Below, piece by piece: positions 1 to 3,902 of a stretch of 6,793 bases of DNA. The notes under the pieces are model-generated. The model was not told the origin of the DNA, did no database searches, and saw only the letters and a program-made list of their open reading frames with translations. Position 1 is the stretch's first letter, and the number at the start of each line of letters is the position of its first letter. Origin of the DNA: JOPF136 sp035272605 (GTDB taxonomy: Bacteria > Acidobacteriota > Terriglobia > Acidiferrales > UBA7541); assembly GCA_035272605.1 (NCBI GenBank), contig DATEQM010000011.1:1-6793 (forward strand), given 5' to 3'. The position numbers were made by a program, and so were the translations under genes.

Positions 1-909
1 CGCGTGGTGTTCGACTTCCCCATCAACAAGAGCTGGAAGGGCGTGCCCAACGCGGAAATCATCATCAGCGGCGGCCATGCGGAGGCGGAAGAAATCGTGC
101 CGCTGGCCAACATCCCCAAGACGGGTGTGCCCACCCTCAGCGTGGCGACCGGCGCGGTCGTCGCCGGAGAAACGGCGCCACCCAACTGCACCACGTTAAC
201 CGCTGCGGGCTTCAGCGTACAGTGCTACTACCCCCGAGGGTTGACGATGAACATCCCTCAGAACATCGGCACGGTGGGATTCCAACTCCCCACGCCTTGG
301 TTTACTCTGTGGTCCAACTATTTTCGCGGCGGCGACATGCGGTTCTTTTTCGCCGGCATCCTGAACTCCGCGTTTGTGGACGCATCGGGCGGCGCGCCGA
401 TTACGATTCCGGGCGCTACAACGCTGGTCACCGCGACCGGCACGGCCAGTCTCAATCAAAACGTTTATTCGCTCTCCGGCGATCCGGTCACCTTCGTCAA
501 CCCCGGAACCGGCTGTGCGGGCATGACGCCAATGGACTGCCGGGCCGTAGTGGCCCCCTACCGGCCCATTCGCGGCCAGGGGGGATTCGTGCAACTGGGA
601 ATCCCGCTCTCGCGCATTTTCGGGGCGAATCCTGAAGGCCGCAATGCGGGCTGGCGCCTCTACTTCGCCTACGGCATCGACTCCGCCATCTCTCGCGACG
701 TCATCCGCACGGGCGGCAACAACCTCGACCGCACCGATTACGTTCCCATCTCTCTGCGCTACAAGATCAACAAGTGGGCCGAACTCGTCAACGAGTTCAC
801 CTGGTACGACACGCGCACCGCAGACAGCAAAACCGTGGACTACCGCGGCATTCCGGCGCACGTGAACCACGACCTCCGGAACGAGTTCGGCACCATTTTC
901 ACGTTCTGA
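1..909 (+). CDS. Probable outer-membrane beta-barrel protein, 3' part (5' truncated)
   Basis: The reading frame is open from the first base, and the GTG at position 4 is an internal valine codon rather than a supported start, so the true start is upstream; 302 residues are visible, ending in TGA at 907-909. I do not recognise the family. The outer-membrane assignment rests on the C-terminus, which ends in phenylalanine after alternating polar and hydrophobic residues (NEFGTIFTF), the usual signal read by the BAM assembly machinery. Several further stretches look like amphipathic strands (WRLYFAYGID, ISLRYKINKWAELVNEFTWY), separated by long Gly/Thr/Asn/Pro-rich segments that resemble surface loops. 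Four cysteines occur as two close pairs, at visible residues 63 and 75 and at 172 and 180, and could form loop disulfides. It is convergent with the pstS-like gene. A porin-like role is possible, but no substrate can be inferred. Confidence is good for a real gene, moderate for the barrel. Confidence 0.6.
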   Translation, partial: RVVFDFPINKSWKGVPNAEIIISGGHAEAEEIVPLANIPKTGVPTLSVATGAVVAGETAPPNCTTLTAAGFSVQCYYPRGLTMNIPQNIGTVGFQLPTPWFTLWSNYFRGGDMRFFFAGILNSAFVDASGGAPITIPGATTLVTATGTASLNQNVYSLSGDPVTFVNPGTGCAGMTPMDCRAVVAPYRPIRGQGGFVQLGIPLSRIFGANPEGRNAGWRLYFAYGIDSAISRDVIRTGGNNLDRTDYVPISLRYKINKWAELVNEFTWYDTRTADSKTVDYRGIPAHVNHDLRNEFGTIFTF

Positions 910-937
910 GACGGCTGATTTGTGTAGGCTGCGCGGG

Positions 938-977
938 CGTGGCGCAGTGTTGTGTGCCGTGCCCCCACGGCGCCACG
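938..977. terminator. Nested inverted repeat after the outer-membrane gene, possible terminator
   Basis: CGTGGCGC at 938-945 pairs perfectly with GCGCCACG at 970-977, giving an 8-bp GC-rich stem. Inside it, GCCGTG at 956-961 and CACGGC at 966-971 form a competing 6-bp hairpin with a CCCC loop; four of those pairs (958-961 with 966-969) can stack inside the outer stem. The structure begins 29 nt after the stop codon of the upstream plus-strand gene, where a terminator is expected between convergent genes. No T-run follows on either strand, so it does not fit a standard intrinsic terminator; it may instead block exonucleases or act with Rho. Confidence 0.35.
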
Positions 978-997
978 GTCAATCTGTCACGGCATTT

Positions 998-1018
998 GAG
1001 AGAACCGGCGACCCGCCG
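998..1018 (-). terminator. Weak hairpin terminator candidate for the pstS-like gene
   Basis: On the minus strand, CGGCG-GGT-CGCCG (1018-1006) forms a 5-bp all-GC stem with a triloop, starting 26 nt beyond the TAG stop of the pstS-like gene. It is followed by GTTCTCTC (1005-998), a pyrimidine-rich but imperfect tail. Position fits termination of the minus-strand transcript; the short stem and interrupted T-tract make this a weak candidate. Confidence 0.3.
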
Positions 1019-1044
1019 CGTGATTTGGACGTGAGAATTGCGCC

Positions 1045-2088
1045 CTAGGGGACCGTATTCACTTTCGCGCGGGCCTTTTCCAGGACGCCGGCCGGCAGCG
1101 TGGCATAGCCCATGTTCTTGGCGATTGCCTGTCCGTCTCCCAGCGCCCACTCCAGGAACTGCTTCAGTGCGTGGCTTCGCTCCGGCGACAGGCCCGACAC
1201 CGGCACGTAAAGCCAGGTGAAACTGGCGATCGGGTAGGAGTCTTTCCCCGGGCCATCCGCCAGGGAAGCCCGGAAATCCTCCTTGATGGATTTTTCCATG
1301 GCTTCGCAGCTCGCGGTGAGGCTGGCGGGCGTGGCGCGCACGAAATTCCCCGCAGCGTTCTCCACTTCGGCGTAGCCTAGCGCGGAGTGGCGCGCGAAAT
1401 TCAATTCGACGTACCCGACAGCGCCCAGCGTGGCGGCCACTTTCGCCACCATGTCATCGCCGCGATTCGCATCCTCGCCCAAGGGCCATGCGGGCGACGG
1501 GGTCCTCCCGATTTTGGACTGCCACTCGGGATCAGTTTTGGAGAGGAACTCCGAGAACATGTAATTAGAGCCCTTGCCGCCGGTGCGGTGGACCACGGTG
1601 ATCGCCAAGTCGGGCAGCGACACACCCGGATTGATTTTGGCAATCGCGGGATCGTGCCAGTTCTTGATTTCGCCGAGAAAGATCCGCGCCAGCACCTTGC
1701 CGGAGAAACGGAGTTGGGGCTGCCCGGGCAGATTATAGATGGGCACAATGCCCACCAGCACGCTGGGAATCTGGATCAGCGTCACTTTCGAGCCGTGCAT
1801 CTGCTCTTCGGAGAGGGGAACCTCGCCCCCCGCGAAATCGCCCGTGCCCTTGCTCACGTTCTGAATCCCATCCATGGTGCTCATGGAGAGGTAGCGCACC
1901 TGGACGGCTGGGTTCTTGGTGTTGAACTTCTCGCTCCAGGCCCCATACAGTGAACTGGGAACGTTGGAACCGGAACCGACCAACGAAATCTTCTCCTGCG
2001 CTCCGACCGGAGTTACGAGTAAGAGGAGGAGGAAGCATACCGCCGCGATCAGACGCGGCGGAAGGATACCGCGCACCAGATTTGCCAT
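1045..2088 (-). CDS. pstS: PstS-family phosphate-type ABC transporter substrate-binding protein
   Basis: Predicted periplasmic solute-binding protein of the PstS family, which in canonical systems captures phosphate and delivers it to PstCAB. The product is 347 residues, close to the usual PstS length. A Sec signal peptide is clear: positive MANLVRG, hydrophobic core around 13-27, and a likely cut after VGA-30. By comparison with my memory of E. coli PstS, these blocks align: LVGSGSNVP (36-44), GDFAGGEVPLSEE (83-95), IFLGEIKNWHDPAIAKINPG (136-155), HRTGGKGSNYMF (167-178) and GAVGYVE (222-228). Several anion-contact positions differ (E89, G170 and K172 where E. coli has Asp56, Asp137 and Ser139), so the ligand is less certain than the family. 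An in-frame extension to 2265 exists, but the ATG at 2088 has AAGGAG seven bases upstream and begins the signal peptide. No pstC, pstA or pstB is adjacent. No convincing Pho box was seen upstream. Confidence 0.9.
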   Translation of the reverse strand: MANLVRGILPPRLIAAVCFLLLLLVTPVGAQEKISLVGSGSNVPSSLYGAWSEKFNTKNPAVQVRYLSMSTMDGIQNVSKGTGDFAGGEVPLSEEQMHGSKVTLIQIPSVLVGIVPIYNLPGQPQLRFSGKVLARIFLGEIKNWHDPAIAKINPGVSLPDLAITVVHRTGGKGSNYMFSEFLSKTDPEWQSKIGRTPSPAWPLGEDANRGDDMVAKVAATLGAVGYVELNFARHSALGYAEVENAAGNFVRATPASLTASCEAMEKSIKEDFRASLADGPGKDSYPIASFTWLYVPVSGLSPERSHALKQFLEWALGDGQAIAKNMGYATLPAGVLEKARAKVNTVP

Positions 2089-2095
2089 TTGAGAG

Positions 2096-2101
2096 CTCCT
2101 T
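2096..2101 (-). promoter_or_regulatory. Ribosome binding site that fixes the pstS-like start
   Basis: The minus strand reads AAGGAG at 2101-2096, then seven bases, then ATG at 2088-2086. This near-consensus Shine-Dalgarno site immediately precedes a clean signal peptide. It argues against the longer open frame that reaches 2265, whose extra residues are hydrophilic and would bury the signal sequence. Confidence 0.85.
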
Positions 2102-2255
2102 GGGCGTGATGCCGGGCCCCCAAGTTTGACCGCCCAGCACTCGCTATCTGTTTCTTCGATGAAGGCTATCACTCTTTTCGATACGTGAGTTTGTGGGTTG
2201 TCCACTCGGATACTGCCGACGCCTTGCTCCCGTTCCCCGAAGCGGAGCGCCTGAG

Positions 2256-2284
2256 GGCGGCGCACAGACGCGCGTCATGCCGCC
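2256..2284. repeat. GC-rich inverted repeat in the leader of the pstS-like gene
   Basis: GGCGGC (2256-2261) pairs with GCCGCC (2279-2284). Between them lies the perfect 10-base palindrome GACGCGCGTC (2267-2276), which can extend the structure as an upper stem. It sits about 170-200 nt upstream of the pstS-like ATG and about 215 nt past the TolC-family stop. There is no T-tract, so it is not a typical terminator. It may be a leader structure, a protein-binding site, or chance in GC-rich DNA. Confidence 0.3.
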
Positions 2285-2497
2285 ATGGCTGGAAATTGAG
2301 ATTGCCACGCACCTTCGAGTTGCCGGCATTCCTACAAACCCAGGGCAAGTGTGGTGGAACGCGGGAAGAAAATGTATTCAGCAGATTCCCTACGGAGTTT
2401 CTGGTATACGGCCGGGGCTCGCTGTCCCATTCCCGCAAGCGGACCGTCCGAGAGCCGCGCCGCAGACCACCGTTCGACTTTGTTCCCCCGGGTCTCC

Positions 2498-3892
2498 CTA
2501 GCGCAGCAAGCCCTGCTGGTAGAGCAGCTCGGAGATGCGTGCCTGGTAGTCGTACTTCGCGCTGGCCTCCGCGATTTGCGCCTGGGTCATGTTCAGTTGC
2601 GCCTGGGTGAGCTCCACGATGGAGCTAAGGCCCATGCGGTAGCGGGAGGCCGCCAAATCTTCCGCCAGGGTGGCCTCGCGCAGCAGTTCCTCGGTGACCG
2701 ATAGCCTTTGGAAGGCGGCGTTGGCGTTGAGCCAGGCCGTGCGCACGTCGCGCGCCATGCGGTCTTCCATGTCGCGCAGGGATTGCTGCTGGGCCCGGTA
2801 TTCCTCTCTGGCCTGCGTGCGCAGGGAGCCGAACAGGTGGCCGTTAAAAATGGGGATGCTCAAATCAAATCCGGCCGCGGCGTAGCGGCTGCCCAGTTGG
2901 CTCTGCCGGTAGGGGGTGAGCCCGGCAGCGCCGGCGCCGCTCAGCGTGGGAAACCACAGATCCCGCTCCGCCACCGCGTAGCTGTGCGCGGCATCCACGT
3001 CGAACCGCTGGCTGATCAGTTCCGGGCGGTTTTGAAATGCCAACTGGAGCACCTCCACGAAATCGGCAGGAAGCGCCGGTGGCAGCGGATTCGGAGAGAG
3101 CTCAAAGCTGCGCGGCTCGCGGTAGCCCAACGCGGCGGAGAGCTGAGCGAAGGAAGCCTGCACGTCGTTTTGCGCCTGGATGAGCAGAAGTTGTGCCTGA
3201 GACACGTCCACGTTGGCAAAGGCCACATCCAGGCCGGATTTGAGTTTGTTTTGGGCCATCAGACCGATTTGATCGGCGACGAGCTGGCGATCCTTTACCG
3301 TTTCCTGGGCCACCGTGAGCAGCGCCTGGGACCTCAGCACGCCGAAATAGGCTTCACGGACCTGGAGAAGGACGTCGGCGCGCGACGTCTCGACGTCTTC
3401 TTCCTTGGCGCGCGCGTGCAGGCTGGAACTCTTCACCAGATCGTGCGTGCGCCCGAAATCGGTGAGGAACTGGGTGACGTAGGCGCCGGTGGCGAACCGG
3501 TCGTAGATGATCGGGTTGTTCAGGGCCCCCGAGTCAATGCGGCTGTTGGTTTCCGCCGCCACTCCGGTCAGATTGCCCGTGGCCTGCGGATAATAGATGG
3601 ACTGGACTTCCTGGACCTGCGCCGCGGCCGATGCCGCACGGTGCTGTGCGATTTGGATCCGCGGATGGTTCTGCACGGCGATCTTTTCCGCTTCCGGAAG
3701 GCTCAGGCGCTCAATGCCGGGAGTTGCCGGGGCCTGCGCCGCCGCAGTTTGTCCCGGCGCCGTGCTCCCCATGCGCACAGCGGCCCCCGGGGGCGGCTCC
3801 ATCTGCCGAGGCGCCGTGGTCTGTGCCCCGCTCGGAATCGCGCTCAGCAGCGCCACCCCCGTGAATATAAGAATCTGGCGCCGCCGTCTCAT
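2498..3892 (-). CDS. TolC-family outer-membrane efflux channel protein
   Basis: Outer-membrane exit duct of a tripartite efflux pump; three copies would form a barrel plus a periplasmic alpha-helical tunnel. The 464-residue length is usual for the family. A Sec signal peptide is visible (MRRRRQILIF, hydrophobic to about 19, likely cut after SGA-23). No lipobox cysteine follows, so it is TolC-like rather than an OprM-like lipoprotein. A Pro/Ala-rich segment spans about 24-60, then two outer-membrane efflux protein repeats at roughly 63-258 and 275-460. Each has long Ala/Gln-rich coiled helices; typical features are NHPRI (75-79), the turn LKSGLDVAFANVDVSQAQ (217-234), FDLSIPIFNG (342-351) and YRMGLSSIVELTQAQ (418-432). 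The start ATG overlaps the stop of the RND gene as ATGA, with AGGAGG four bases upstream. That arrangement indicates it serves this RND pump. Transported substrates cannot be read from the sequence. Confidence 0.94.
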   Translation of the reverse strand: MRRRRQILIFTGVALLSAIPSGAQTTAPRQMEPPPGAAVRMGSTAPGQTAAAQAPATPGIERLSLPEAEKIAVQNHPRIQIAQHRAASAAAQVQEVQSIYYPQATGNLTGVAAETNSRIDSGALNNPIIYDRFATGAYVTQFLTDFGRTHDLVKSSSLHARAKEEDVETSRADVLLQVREAYFGVLRSQALLTVAQETVKDRQLVADQIGLMAQNKLKSGLDVAFANVDVSQAQLLLIQAQNDVQASFAQLSAALGYREPRSFELSPNPLPPALPADFVEVLQLAFQNRPELISQRFDVDAAHSYAVAERDLWFPTLSGAGAAGLTPYRQSQLGSRYAAAGFDLSIPIFNGHLFGSLRTQAREEYRAQQQSLRDMEDRMARDVRTAWLNANAAFQRLSVTEELLREATLAEDLAASRYRMGLSSIVELTQAQLNMTQAQIAEASAKYDYQARISELLYQQGLLR

Positions 3893-3902
3893 TGTGCCTC
3901 CT
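3889..3902 (-). promoter_or_regulatory. ATGA start/stop overlap with Shine-Dalgarno site, RND to TolC coupling
   Basis: On the minus strand, AGGAGG (3902-3897) lies four bases before ATG (3892-3890). The RND stop codon TGA occupies 3891-3889, so stop and start share ATGA. The Shine-Dalgarno site lies inside the last codons of the RND gene. This arrangement normally gives translational coupling and balanced synthesis of the two proteins. The four-base spacing is slightly short, which fits reinitiation by a terminating ribosome. Confidence 0.85.

Larger units (their letters stand above)
2089..2497. other. 409-bp intergenic region between the TolC-family and pstS-like genes
   Basis: This gap separates the TolC-family stop from the pstS-like start. 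I see no convincing gene. The open frames in it are short, lack Shine-Dalgarno sites and show no recognisable motif. Near the start codon is the AAGGAG site. Further upstream are a near-palindrome TTCTTCGATGAA (2152-2163) and a GC-rich inverted repeat (2256-2284). A TGGACA on the minus strand (2204-2199) resembles a -35 hexamer, but no good -10 follows at proper spacing. No intrinsic terminator with a T-run was found after the TolC-family gene. The region probably holds the pstS-like promoter and leader. Confidence 0.5.

Noticed and set aside
1387..1953. A 188-codon open frame on the plus strand
   Set aside because: It is antisense to the pstS-like gene and has no recognisable motif; the opposite strand has clear PstS homology throughout.
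2175..2204. Sigma-70-type promoter starting with TGGACA on the minus strand
   Set aside because: The -35-like hexamer matches five of six bases, but the best downstream -10 candidate (TATCGA) matches only three and sits at short spacing.
2089..2265. N-terminal extension of the pstS-like frame to an upstream start at 2265
   Set aside because: The extension is hydrophilic, would displace the signal peptide from the N-terminus and lacks a good ribosome binding site, unlike the ATG at 2088.
2169..2438. An 89-codon minus-strand frame upstream of the pstS-like gene
   Set aside because: No recognisable motif and a composition typical of translated non-coding GC-rich DNA.
2089..2497. Pho box upstream of the pstS-like gene
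   Set aside because: I looked for direct repeats resembling CTGTCAT with the usual spacing and found none.
2277..2501. A small plus-strand frame beginning MPPWLEIEIATHL in the intergenic gap
   Set aside because: The first 30 residues look somewhat protein-like, but no Shine-Dalgarno site precedes the ATG, the rest is Pro/Arg-rich, and it runs into the end of the opposing TolC-family gene.
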